The notes under the pieces were generated by a model. It made no database searches. It worked only from the letters and a program-made list of their open reading frames with translations, and was not told where the DNA came from. A stretch of DNA of 48,637 nt from positions 1 through 48,637 of the forward strand of contig JANQGW010000218.1 in NCBI GenBank assembly GCA_028282905.1. Reading direction: 5' to 3'. Shown here one piece after another: positions 9,641 to 16,716 of the stretch. This stretch comes from Sedimentisphaerales bacterium (GTDB lineage: Bacteria; Planctomycetota; Phycisphaerae; Sedimentisphaerales; Anaerohalosphaeraceae). A program made the position numbers and the translations under genes. Position 1 is the first letter of the stretch. Each line of letters starts with the position of its first letter.

Positions 9641-9722
9641 TTGAACACACCTCCAATTCAAACCGACAAGTCGTCAGTTTGAAAATTTCAAAATTCAAAA
9701 TCCAAAAATCTAAATAATTGAT

Positions 9723-9792
9723 TCGCCCGCTCGGGCGAAACTTTTTAGATATCGCCTCCCTGCCGCCGGCGCAATAACTGCGCGGACGGCAG
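9723..9792 (-). other. Two stem-loops between PspA paralogues 1 and 2
   Basis: The ~170-base gap between the two pspA-like genes carries two palindromes. TCGCCCG/CGGGCGA at about 9723-9738 forms a tight hairpin with flanking A/T bases. CTGCCG (9760-9765) pairs with CGGCAG (9787-9792), with an inner GCGCA/TGCGC stem. Neither has a strong T-tract on the minus strand. They may set different transcript levels for the first PspA and for the rest of the operon. Confidence 0.55.
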
Positions 9793-9811
9793 AAAAGACG
9801 ATTGGGTTGAT

Positions 9812-10495
9812 TTATTCCTGAGACGCCTGTTGTCGAGCGATTTGCAGACGCTTTTCGACTTCGGCTTCGTGATCCAGCTCCCTCAGCCGCCTTTCCAGAC
9901 CGGGTGTTGCCGCGGTATCGCCGGTCAGGTTCGCCTGAATTTCCAGTTCCGCTTCCGCTTCTTCGACATGGCTTTCCAGACGCGCTACCGCATCCAGAAT
10001 GCTGTCAGAAGAACCGATGGAACCGCAAACGGTTCGCTGGACCTTTTGCTGAGCCTTGGCCACGCGTGCACGTGTCAGGATCTCATCCTTTTTGGTGCGA
10101 AGCTCATCCAACTGCTGCTGGATTTTCTTGCGGGCCGCGGACGCATGGTCGTAAGCATCAGTGGTAATGTCCACATTCTGCTGTGAAATCGCCAGCATCT
10201 TTTCCGCTTCAATCTGCGCTTCGACGGACATACGGGCAGTTTCCTCATCGGCCTTTTTCATGGCCAATGACGCACCGCGTCCAAACCGCTGGACCTTGTC
10301 TTCCTGTCGCTGCAGGTCACGCTGGGCCGATTTCTGAGCCGCACTGGCCTTGGCTTCGGCCTCTGTGGCTGCTTTGAGTTGATCTTCCATTTCCTGAACC
10401 AGGACCGGGAAGACTTTTTCCGGATCTTCAGCCCCATCCAAAAAGGCTTCGATCCGACCGAGGGTGATACGGTGGAGACGTTTAAAAATGCTCAT
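9812..10495 (-). CDS. PspA/IM30 family protein, paralogue 1, first gene of the membrane-stress operon
   Basis: The product has 227 residues from the chosen start, MSIFKRLHRITLGRIEAFLD. It is almost all helical: an N-terminal amphipathic helix, then DPEKVFPVLVQEMEDQL, which is typical of PspA/IM30, and long Ala/Gln/Glu-rich coiled coils. Its expected role is to bind and stabilise the inner membrane under stress. The frame is open to 10543, but the ATG at 10495 is better because AGGGGA lies just upstream and the N-terminus aligns with the other two paralogues. Upstream are a candidate sigma-70-type promoter at 10644-10672 and a long leader hairpin, so this gene probably leads the operon. Confidence 0.9.
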   Translation of the reverse strand: MSIFKRLHRITLGRIEAFLDGAEDPEKVFPVLVQEMEDQLKAATEAEAKASAAQKSAQRDLQRQEDKVQRFGRGASLAMKKADEETARMSVEAQIEAEKMLAISQQNVDITTDAYDHASAARKKIQQQLDELRTKKDEILTRARVAKAQQKVQRTVCGSIGSSDSILDAVARLESHVEEAEAELEIQANLTGDTAATPGLERRLRELDHEAEVEKRLQIARQQASQE

Positions 10496-10582
10496 AATTT
10501 TCCCCTTCGCACAATTAGGCTTCCGACACATGGCCGGAATCACCGACGACGAAAGACTTCATTTCTTTCTGATCGTCATTTC

Positions 10583-10624
10583 CAGCTTCGTAAAGGTCCG
10601 CTTCACGCGAGCGGTGCGAAGCTG
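10583..10624 (-). promoter_or_regulatory. Stable stem-loop in the leader of the PspA/flotillin operon
   Basis: CAGCTTCG (10583-10590) and CGAAGCTG (10617-10624) form a perfect 8-bp stem. An inner CCGCT/AGCGG stem (10598-10602 and 10610-10614) closes a 7-base loop. If transcription starts near 10637, this hairpin sits at the very 5' end of a ~140-base leader. It could stabilise the mRNA or act as a regulatory structure. There is no T-tract, so it is not an intrinsic terminator. Confidence 0.6.
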
Positions 10625-10643
10625 ATTGCAAGAGCTGCCATTA

Positions 10644-10672
10644 AAACTATCCATCACCTGTCGAATAGTCAA
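10644..10672 (-). promoter_or_regulatory. Candidate sigma-70-type promoter of the PspA/flotillin operon
   Basis: On the minus strand TTGACT (10667-10672) is followed after 17 bases by TAGTTT (10644-10649), a fair match to -35 and -10 elements. It is the best candidate in the 317-base gap between the PspA start and the membrane-protein gene upstream. Transcription would begin near 10637. Confidence 0.45.
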
Positions 10673-10714
10673 GCAAATTCTTGCCTGCTTTCTTCCGACC
10701 GGCGTTTTAAGGCT

Positions 10715-10750
10715 CACTCTACGGATACAGACGCCGGAGTCCGTAAAGTG
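10715..10750. promoter_or_regulatory. Inverted repeat upstream of the PspA operon promoter, possible operator
   Basis: CACTCTACGGA (10715-10725) and TCCGTAAAGTG (10740-10750) form an 11-bp inverted repeat with one mismatch and a 14-base spacer. It lies ~43 bases upstream of the proposed -35 and 63 bases downstream of the preceding gene's stop. It could be an activator site for the PspA operon or a weak end-of-gene hairpin. No T-tract follows on either strand. Confidence 0.45.
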
Positions 10751-10812
10751 TTACAAGAATTTCAAAGGTTTTCTCTAAAAACTATAACTTCATTTCATAT
10801 AAGAGCTTATTC

Positions 10813-11535
10813 TTATTGGATAATTTTCTTTTTTTCCGGTTCTTTTCGGATATTCATAATTTTCTGCCAGATTTTCCGGCTCAGTCCGTTGGTTAAATCC
10901 TCCAAATCGTTCACGGCCTTGGTCGCCACCGGGTCATGATAATCCTGTACATAGAGAAACGCCACTTTGCTGGTCAGTGACAGCATTTCCGAACAGTAAT
11001 CCAAATAGCGACCCAAGGTAAAGCTATCCATATTACGCTCAGGTGACGAATGAGTCGTGCGGATAACTTTTTGATTGATATAACAGGGATCTTTGGTGAG
11101 CTGGTGCGAATCAATAACATGGGCCATACAGCGAAGGGTATTGACAGCCTGAATGACTTTTTTGCGTTTGGTACGATTTTCAATTGATACCAGGAAAACT
11201 ACTGCCCCGCCAATCAGAAAAACGATATTGAAGACGGCATCCAGTATCGGCAGCAGCCCTGTAACCGTATTGATACCTGGTTCGCTCAATTCCAGTCCGG
11301 ACAGGACCATCACCGAAAAGCCCAGAACGGCCAAAATGAATAAATAGACAAAAAAACGACACATAATGTTACTACTTTGAATTTTGGCGATTGTATTGTC
11401 GGAATCCTTGGCGATTTTTCTCAAATCACCGCACAACCGCCTCAGGCTGCTGTTGGGGAAACGCTCCTCAATCCGTGTTTCCAGAAGCCCTAATGTTTGA
11501 ATGATCTTCTTCGAATTTAATTTAGGGGCTGCCAT
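10813..11535 (-). CDS. Uncharacterised two-helix membrane protein
   Basis: I do not recognise this 240-residue protein. The N-terminal ~55 residues are soluble and basic (LETRIEERFPNSSLRRLCGDLRK). Two hydrophobic helices lie at about 60-79 and 98-117. A C-terminal cytosolic-looking domain of ~120 residues follows, ending in a very basic tail (RKEPEKKK). A helical hairpin in the membrane with helical soluble flanks is all that can be stated. It is on the same strand as the PspA/flotillin operon, but 317 bases and a candidate promoter separate them, so it may be a separate unit. ATG at 11535 follows AGGAG. Confidence 0.75.
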   Translation of the reverse strand: MAAPKLNSKKIIQTLGLLETRIEERFPNSSLRRLCGDLRKIAKDSDNTIAKIQSSNIMCRFFVYLFILAVLGFSVMVLSGLELSEPGINTVTGLLPILDAVFNIVFLIGGAVVFLVSIENRTKRKKVIQAVNTLRCMAHVIDSHQLTKDPCYINQKVIRTTHSSPERNMDSFTLGRYLDYCSEMLSLTSKVAFLYVQDYHDPVATKAVNDLEDLTNGLSRKIWQKIMNIRKEPEKKKIIQ

Positions 11536-11691
11536 CTCCTGCTCCTGTAAGTATTTTCAGTGCCTCACTATGACAATACTATACCGGACTTTATCCCAAA
11601 TGCCCACTTTTGTCAACCTGTCTTTTAACACCTCCGAGATTATTTATTGGTTGAGATAATAGCTTTGATGAGTTGATCTGCTGCGCGCAGA

Positions 11692-11722
11692 AAAAGCCGA
11701 TGGCTCTGAGCCACCGGCTTTT
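11692..11722 (-). terminator. Rho-independent terminator of the hydrogenase operon
   Basis: A near-perfect 15-bp inverted repeat (AAAAGCCGATGGCTC / GAGCCACCGGCTTTT, one G-U pair) starts 46 bases beyond the stop of the receiver gene. On the minus strand it ends in TTTTT. The plus strand also has a T-rich exit, so it may act in both directions. Confidence 0.85.
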
Positions 11723-11768
11723 ATCATTTTTCTAAGTCAGCATTGTCCCGTTATGGGACGGCTGAACC

Positions 11769-12152
11769 TTACGCCAAGGCTTCTGAAACGGCGTTGAGCA
11801 GTGTTTCCGGCTTGACGGGTTTTTCGAGGATCTGCTTAACCGGCAGCCAGGTCTGATCCGGCTCAAAACCAAACGGCAGGCTCATTTCCTTGCGGACACC
11901 GGTGACCATAATTACCGGAGTGCCTTTGACTTCTTCGATCTCCTGAAGCTGACGGGCCACATTGAAACCTTCATCCTTTGTGGTCATCATCACATCCAGC
12001 AAAATCAGGTCAGGTTTTTCGGCTTTTGCCTTTTCGACGCCTTCTTTTCCGTCCGAAGCGGATGCGACGGAGTAGCCGCGTGCCTCAAGAAGATTCAGGA
12101 TCGATTCGACAAAATCGTTGTCATCATCAATGACCAGTACTTTCTTCGCCAT
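11769..12152 (-). CDS. Stand-alone response-regulator receiver protein
   Basis: The 127 residues make a single receiver domain. The acidic pocket is D9-D10-D11, the phosphoacceptor D53 is in LILLDVMM, the switch residue is T84 (MVTGV) and the conserved Lys is K111 (EKPVKP). There is no DNA-binding or enzymatic output domain. A short insertion around residues 88-104 (RKEMSLPFGFEPDQTW) lengthens the loop after beta-4. It is the last gene of the hydrogenase operon, 115 bases after hndA and behind a stem-loop. The histidine kinase encoded earlier in the operon is its obvious partner. The output must pass through protein-protein contact, perhaps with the hydrogenase or a separate regulator; that is inference. 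The ATG at 12152 follows AGGAG. Confidence 0.9.
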   Translation of the reverse strand: MAKKVLVIDDDNDFVESILNLLEARGYSVASASDGKEGVEKAKAEKPDLILLDVMMTTKDEGFNVARQLQEIEEVKGTPVIMVTGVRKEMSLPFGFEPDQTWLPVKQILEKPVKPETLLNAVSEALA

Positions 12153-12222
12153 TTCGAGTCTCCTATTTCACAAATTATTAGTTCAGGCACAATATTTTGT
12201 ACCCTTATATCACACTAAACAG

Positions 12223-12260
12223 AAAATGTCTCGTTTATTTTCACAAAAACACGACATTTT
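12223..12260 (-). other. Intercistronic stem-loop before the receiver gene
   Basis: AAAATGTC (12223-12230) pairs with GACATTTT (12253-12260), and an inner GTTT/AAAC pair extends the stem. On the minus strand the 3' arm runs into TTTTCTGTTT. This resembles a weak terminator and could lower receiver expression relative to the hydrogenase genes. Confidence 0.55.
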
Positions 12261-12267
12261 ACCGCTT

Positions 12268-12759
12268 TTACTTAGCGGCTTTGCGGTATTGGTTGATGAC
12301 ATCAATGGTCCCTTTGCCATCCAATTCACCATACATTTTGTCATCGATCATAATGACCGGAGCAAGACCGCAAGCACCGAGACAACGTGCTTCCTGAAGC
12401 GTAAAGAGCTTGTCTTCGGTGGTTTCGCCGACAGCTACGCCTAATTCCTTTTTCAGGGTTTCCAGCACTTTGTCGGCACCCTTAACATAGCAGGCCGTTC
12501 CCATACACACGCTGACCATGTGTTTTCCGACGGGTTTCAGGTTGAAATAATGATAGAACGTCGCCACACCCCAGATATGAGCAGTCGGAATACCCATGCG
12601 CTCGGCCACGTCATCCATCACATCCTGCGGCAGGTATCCAAACAGTTCCTGGACCTTATGCAGAACCGCAATCAGATACGATTCGGTATAATCTTTCTGC
12701 TTTACGTCTTCGATGAAATCGTAAAGCTCTTGTAATTTATCCTGTGCTATCTGTGTCAT
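12268..12759 (-). CDS. hndA: NuoE/HndA-like [2Fe-2S] subunit of NAD(P)-dependent [FeFe] hydrogenase
   Basis: The 163 residues have the thioredoxin-like [2Fe-2S] fold of NuoE/HndA. A helical N-terminal segment leads to cluster ligands C85 and C90 (CMGTACYVKG) and C126 and C130 (ARCLGACGLAP). The protein passes electrons between the flavin subunit and the rest of the complex. The ATG at 12759 follows GGAG, which overlaps the end of the upstream hndD; only three bases separate the two genes, which implies translational coupling. The conserved WGVATFYHYF segment agrees with the family. Length is typical. Confidence 0.93.
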   Translation of the reverse strand: MTQIAQDKLQELYDFIEDVKQKDYTESYLIAVLHKVQELFGYLPQDVMDDVAERMGIPTAHIWGVATFYHYFNLKPVGKHMVSVCMGTACYVKGADKVLETLKKELGVAVGETTEDKLFTLQEARCLGACGLAPVIMIDDKMYGELDGKGTIDVINQYRKAAK

Positions 12760-12762
12760 CGT

Positions 12763-14541
12763 TTATACTCCGGTTTTGGTTTCTTTCGGGACAATACCCT
12801 TCGGGGTTTTGGCTTGATAATGCGTGTGCAGGTACTTATGCGAGACCGGGCTGAGCGGACTCTGCAAAAATTCCTTGTACAGCTTCTGCACGTCGGGGTT
12901 GTCATGACTGCGGCGGATGGTTTTACCGCGGTCCAGATCGTACAATGCCTGTGCACGCTGCTGCAGGGCTTCTTCATCCAGCGGGATGGTGTTGGCCTGA
13001 GCATAAGGCTGGCCGCCGCCACCGACACATCCGCCGGGGCAGCCCATGATTTCAACAAAGTGGTATTTGTCCGGCTCTTTGCGGATGGTTTCCATCAACT
13101 GGTTGGTATTGCCGAGGCCGTGGGCCACCGCGACACGGATTTCCTGGCCGTCCATGACAATCTTACCTTCTTTGATGCCTTTAAGACCGCGGATGGCTTC
13201 GACTTCGATATCGACCAGGGTTTCGCCGGTATACAATTCGTAAGCGGTACGGATGGCCGCTTCCATCACACCACCGGTGGTCCCGAAAATGGCACCGGCA
13301 CCACTGGATTCGCCCAGCGGATGATCCGGTTCTTCCGGCGTGATGTTCAGCAGGTCAATACCCGCGGATTTGATCATCCAGGCCGCTTCACGCGTGGTGA
13401 TCACAATATCGGTGCTTCGCAGGCCGTCCACTTCCAGTTCCGGACGAGCGGCTTCGTACTTCTTGGCGGTACAGCACATTACGGCGACACTGAGAATCTT
13501 TTCCGGGTCAACGCCAAGCTTCTGAGCAAAGTACGACTTAGTCAAGGCACTCTGCATCGACATCGGCGACTTACAGGTCGAGATGTTATCCAGCAGGTCC
13601 GGGTAGAACTGTTCAACACACTTCATCCACGCACTGGAGCAGGAGGTAATCATCGGCAGCTTGCCGCCGTTCTGCACGCGTTCGAGGAATTCACTGCCCT
13701 CTTCCATAATGGTCAGGTCAGCAGCAAACTGTGTATCAAAGACGTAATCAAAACCAAGCTTGCGAAGAGCCGCAACTAATTCACCTTCCATGTTGCGTCC
13801 CGGAGCCAGTCCGAAGGCTTCGCCGATGGCCGCACGCACGGACGGGGCAAACTGGGCCACCTTGATGATGTCCGGGTCGTTGAGCTTTTCGAACAATTCC
13901 TGGGTATAGTTCTTTTCGAGGAACGCCGCGGTCGGGCAGACGTTGATGCACTGGCCGCAGTTGGTACAGACACTGTTGTCCATCGGCATGTTGTATGCCG
14001 GCATCACAACGGTGCTGAAACCACGGTGAGCCTGCGTAAGGTTATGCACTTCCTGAACTTCCGAGCACATCCGCACACAACGACCACACAAGATACACTT
14101 GTTCGGGTCACGAATCACCGCATCACTGGACAAGTCTTTGTCGTAGCACTTCTTTTCACCTTCAAAGTGACGTGCACGGATGCCGACCGAAGCGGCCAGA
14201 CGCTGCAGTTCGCAGTTGCCGTCACGCTCACAGGTGTGACAGTCCAGTGGGTGATTGTCCAGAATCAGCTCGATGATATCGCGGCGAGCCTTACGAACGC
14301 CCTGCGAATTCGTGTGAATTTTCATGCCATCGCTGACCGGGAAGGAACAGGACGCCACATAGTTGCGGGCGCCTTCGACTTCCACGATACAAACACGGCA
14401 GGAGCCTTCGATGGACAGTTTCGGGTGATAGCACAGGCGCGGGATATGAAAGCCCAGTTTGTCAGCGGCCTGCATAATCGTCTGGCCCGCATCGACCTGA
14501 TACTCTTTGTCGTTAATAAATATCGTAATTTTATCAGCCAT
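12763..14541 (-). CDS. hndD: [FeFe] hydrogenase catalytic subunit, NADH-linked type
   Basis: This 592-residue catalytic subunit reversibly makes or uses H2. In order it has an N-terminal [2Fe-2S] domain (C37, C48, C51, C65), a His-Cys3 [4Fe-4S] site (H97, C101, C104, C110), a two-cluster ferredoxin domain (CILCGRCVRMC, CTNCGQCINVCP), the H-cluster domain and a C-terminal small-subunit region. The H-cluster motifs depart from the usual ones. L1 is TSCSSAW at 299-305 instead of TSCCPxW, L2 is MCCTAKKYE from 355 instead of MPCxxKxxE, and L3 is EIMGCPGGCVGGGGQP from 497. The ATG at 14541 is preferred over 14553: GAGGAT is placed for it, and the upstream ATG overlaps the end of hndC. With hndA, hndB and hndC it would form a tetrameric NAD(P)-linked, possibly electron-bifurcating, cytoplasmic enzyme. 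Confidence 0.95.
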   Translation of the reverse strand: MADKITIFINDKEYQVDAGQTIMQAADKLGFHIPRLCYHPKLSIEGSCRVCIVEVEGARNYVASCSFPVSDGMKIHTNSQGVRKARRDIIELILDNHPLDCHTCERDGNCELQRLAASVGIRARHFEGEKKCYDKDLSSDAVIRDPNKCILCGRCVRMCSEVQEVHNLTQAHRGFSTVVMPAYNMPMDNSVCTNCGQCINVCPTAAFLEKNYTQELFEKLNDPDIIKVAQFAPSVRAAIGEAFGLAPGRNMEGELVAALRKLGFDYVFDTQFAADLTIMEEGSEFLERVQNGGKLPMITSCSSAWMKCVEQFYPDLLDNISTCKSPMSMQSALTKSYFAQKLGVDPEKILSVAVMCCTAKKYEAARPELEVDGLRSTDIVITTREAAWMIKSAGIDLLNITPEEPDHPLGESSGAGAIFGTTGGVMEAAIRTAYELYTGETLVDIEVEAIRGLKGIKEGKIVMDGQEIRVAVAHGLGNTNQLMETIRKEPDKYHFVEIMGCPGGCVGGGGQPYAQANTIPLDEEALQQRAQALYDLDRGKTIRRSHDNPDVQKLYKEFLQSPLSPVSHKYLHTHYQAKTPKGIVPKETKTGV

Positions 14542-14549
14542 AATTATCC

Positions 14550-16340
14550 TCATGCCTTGGTAATTGCATCAAATTTACATACATCGTAACACTGGCCGCA
14601 CCGGATACATTTATCCTGATCGATCACGTGTTTTTCTTTTCGTGTGCCTTCAACCGCATTGACCGGGCAGATGCGTTTGCACGCACCGCAGCCGACACAA
14701 TTGTCATTAACCACATAGCTCAGCAAGGCGGAACACTGACCGGCACTGCACTTTTTGTCACGAATATGTTCTTCGTACTCTTCGCGGAAGTTCTTGATAG
14801 TGCTGAGTACCGGATTCGGTGCCGACTGGCCCAGGCCGCACAGCGAGGCGTTCTTGATCATGTGGCCGAGACGTTCGAGTTTTTCGATGTCGCCTTCCTT
14901 ACCCTTGCCTTCGGTGATCCGCGTCAGAATTTCAAGCATTCGCTTGGTACCTTCGCGGCATGGTGTACACTTACCGCACGATTCGTCCTGGGTAAACTCA
15001 ATGAAGAATTTCGCCAGCCCAACCATACACGCATCTTCGTCAATCACAATCATACCACCGGAACCCATGATGGAGCCGGCCTTGGCCAGTGATTCATAGT
15101 CAATTTCAGTATCGAGGTATTCGGCAGGCAGGCAACCGCCGCTCGGGCCGCCGGTCTGAATCGCTTTAAATGCCTTATCGTTCGGAATACCGCCACCGAT
15201 ATCATAAACGATTTCGCGAAGCGTCGTTCCCATCGGCACTTCTACCAGGCCGGTATTGTGAACCATTCCTGCCAGTGCGAATACCTTGGTGCCCTTGCTG
15301 GTTTCAGTTCCGATCGTGCTGAACCAGTCACCGCCGTCCAGAACAATCACCGGGATATTCGCCCAGGATTCCACATTGTTAATCAATGTGGGCTTGCCGA
15401 ACAGACCGCTAACCGACGGATACGGCGGACGAGGTCGCGGCATACCGCGAGAACCTTCGATGGAGTGAATCAGAGCCGTTTCTTCACCGCAGACAAACGC
15501 ACCGGCACCTAATCGGATTTCGATATCAAATGAGAAGTCCGAACCGAGGATGTTATCGCCCAGGAAACCGTGTTCCTTGGCCGCTGCGATGGCTTTTTCC
15601 AGTCGTTCGATGGCCAGCGGATACTCAGCACGGATATAGACAATACCCTTGCTGGCGCCAATGGCGTAACCGCCGATAATGATACCTTCCAGCACGGTAT
15701 GGGGGTCGCCTTCAATGGCACTACGGTCCATGAATGCACCCGGGTCGCCTTCGTCAGCGTTACAGATAACATATTTCTCATCTGATTCCTGATTGGCGGT
15801 AAATTCCCACTTCAGACCCGTCGGGAAGCCCGCACCACCGCGTCCGCGAAGGCCGGCTTTTTTGACCTCAGCAACCACGTCTTCGGGTTTCATATCGGTC
15901 AGCACCTTAGCCAGTGCTTCGTACCCGCGAACGGACAGATAGTCGTCGATGTTTTCCGGGTCGATAATGCCGCAGTTACGCAAGGTGATCCGCATCTGCT
16001 TGCCGAAGAAGTCCACGTCACCGAAAATACGGAAGAAACGATTGTACAAGTGGTCTTCGCGAATCACCTTTTCGGCAACAGGGCTACCTTCAACCAGGTG
16101 CGACTTGACAATGTTCGGAATATCTGCTACTTCGACCTTGCCGTACATGGTAAATCCGGGATTGACAATCAGGATCGGCCCCTGCTTACACATGCCCAGG
16201 CAGCCGCTCAGATGAATGCTCACCTGGTCGGCCAGGCCGTGCTGGCTCAGTTCCGCTTCCAAGGCGGCCCGAATCTCTTTGGACTGATTATGGATACAGG
16301 ACGGTCCGTCACATAATGTTAGTTTGAATTTTTCTTTCAC
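14550..16340 (-). CDS. hndC: NuoF/HndC-like flavin subunit of [FeFe] hydrogenase
   Basis: The 596-residue subunit carries the NAD and FMN sites. Residues 1-~95 form a thioredoxin-like [2Fe-2S] domain (C10, C15, C47, C51). The NuoF core follows with GRGGAGFPTGLKW and NADEGDPGAFMDR for FMN and NADH, then an SLBB segment and a [4Fe-4S] site (ESCGKCTPCREG). The C-terminus adds a two-cluster ferredoxin domain (CVGCGACKRICP, CIRCGQCYDVC), which NuoF itself lacks and bifurcating hydrogenase subunits have. The start is GTG at 16340 with AGGGAAG 7 bases upstream. It lies 17 bases after hndB and its stop overlaps the region just before the hndD start. Confidence 0.95.
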   Translation of the reverse strand: MKEKFKLTLCDGPSCIHNQSKEIRAALEAELSQHGLADQVSIHLSGCLGMCKQGPILIVNPGFTMYGKVEVADIPNIVKSHLVEGSPVAEKVIREDHLYNRFFRIFGDVDFFGKQMRITLRNCGIIDPENIDDYLSVRGYEALAKVLTDMKPEDVVAEVKKAGLRGRGGAGFPTGLKWEFTANQESDEKYVICNADEGDPGAFMDRSAIEGDPHTVLEGIIIGGYAIGASKGIVYIRAEYPLAIERLEKAIAAAKEHGFLGDNILGSDFSFDIEIRLGAGAFVCGEETALIHSIEGSRGMPRPRPPYPSVSGLFGKPTLINNVESWANIPVIVLDGGDWFSTIGTETSKGTKVFALAGMVHNTGLVEVPMGTTLREIVYDIGGGIPNDKAFKAIQTGGPSGGCLPAEYLDTEIDYESLAKAGSIMGSGGMIVIDEDACMVGLAKFFIEFTQDESCGKCTPCREGTKRMLEILTRITEGKGKEGDIEKLERLGHMIKNASLCGLGQSAPNPVLSTIKNFREEYEEHIRDKKCSAGQCSALLSYVVNDNCVGCGACKRICPVNAVEGTRKEKHVIDQDKCIRCGQCYDVCKFDAITKA

Positions 16341-16356
16341 GTGTCACTTCCCTTTC

Positions 16357-16710
16357 TTAGATCAACCATTCGCTGATCACTTCACCTTTTTTCAAATGCC
16401 GCTCGACGATTTCGCGTGCTCTTTCGGGCGTCACCTTACCATACTTGACGGGAATCTTGCCCTCTTCGACGACCTCAACAGTCGGTTCGAGATTGCACCG
16501 TCCCGCACAGCCTTTCTGGCTGAGGTACACATCAGTCAGACCGTTGGCAATGGCCTGACGGAATTCACCCATGACCTCTTTGGAACCGGCGGCAATTTCG
16601 CAGGTTGCCATGCCCACATACACACGCTTGGTCGAGAGATAGCCTTTGCTGATAATGCGGTTAACCGCTTCAGCACGTTTCTTTTTAATAATGTCTATTG
16701 GGGTTACCAC
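16357..16710 (-). CDS. hndB: HndB-like thioredoxin-fold [2Fe-2S] protein
   Basis: The 117-residue protein matches the small HndB-type ferredoxin subunit found with NADP-reducing hydrogenases. Key segments are the ATCEIAAGSKEVM loop (C37) and KGCAGRCNLEP (C68, C72). Three Cys are visible, so if a [2Fe-2S] cluster is bound the fourth ligand is not obvious. The start is GTG at 16710, with AGGAG overlapping the end of the histidine kinase gene 7 bases away. It is immediately followed by hndC. Its likely role is electron transfer or docking within the hydrogenase complex. Confidence 0.85.
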   Translation of the reverse strand: MVTPIDIIKKKRAEAVNRIISKGYLSTKRVYVGMATCEIAAGSKEVMGEFRQAIANGLTDVYLSQKGCAGRCNLEPTVEVVEEGKIPVKYGKVTPERAREIVERHLKKGEVISEWLI

Positions 16711-16716
16711 TTTTTC

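Noticed and set aside
10626..10640. TGGCAGCTCTTGCAA, reminiscent of a sigma-54 promoter ahead of the PspA operon
   Set aside because: The GG and GC elements are two bases too close together for a functional sigma-54 promoter. The match was tempting only because enterobacterial psp operons use sigma-54.
12814..13779. Plus-strand open frame of ~321 codons antisense to the hydrogenase catalytic subunit
   Set aside because: The opposite strand encodes a complete, motif-rich hydrogenase; the antisense product is unrecognisable.
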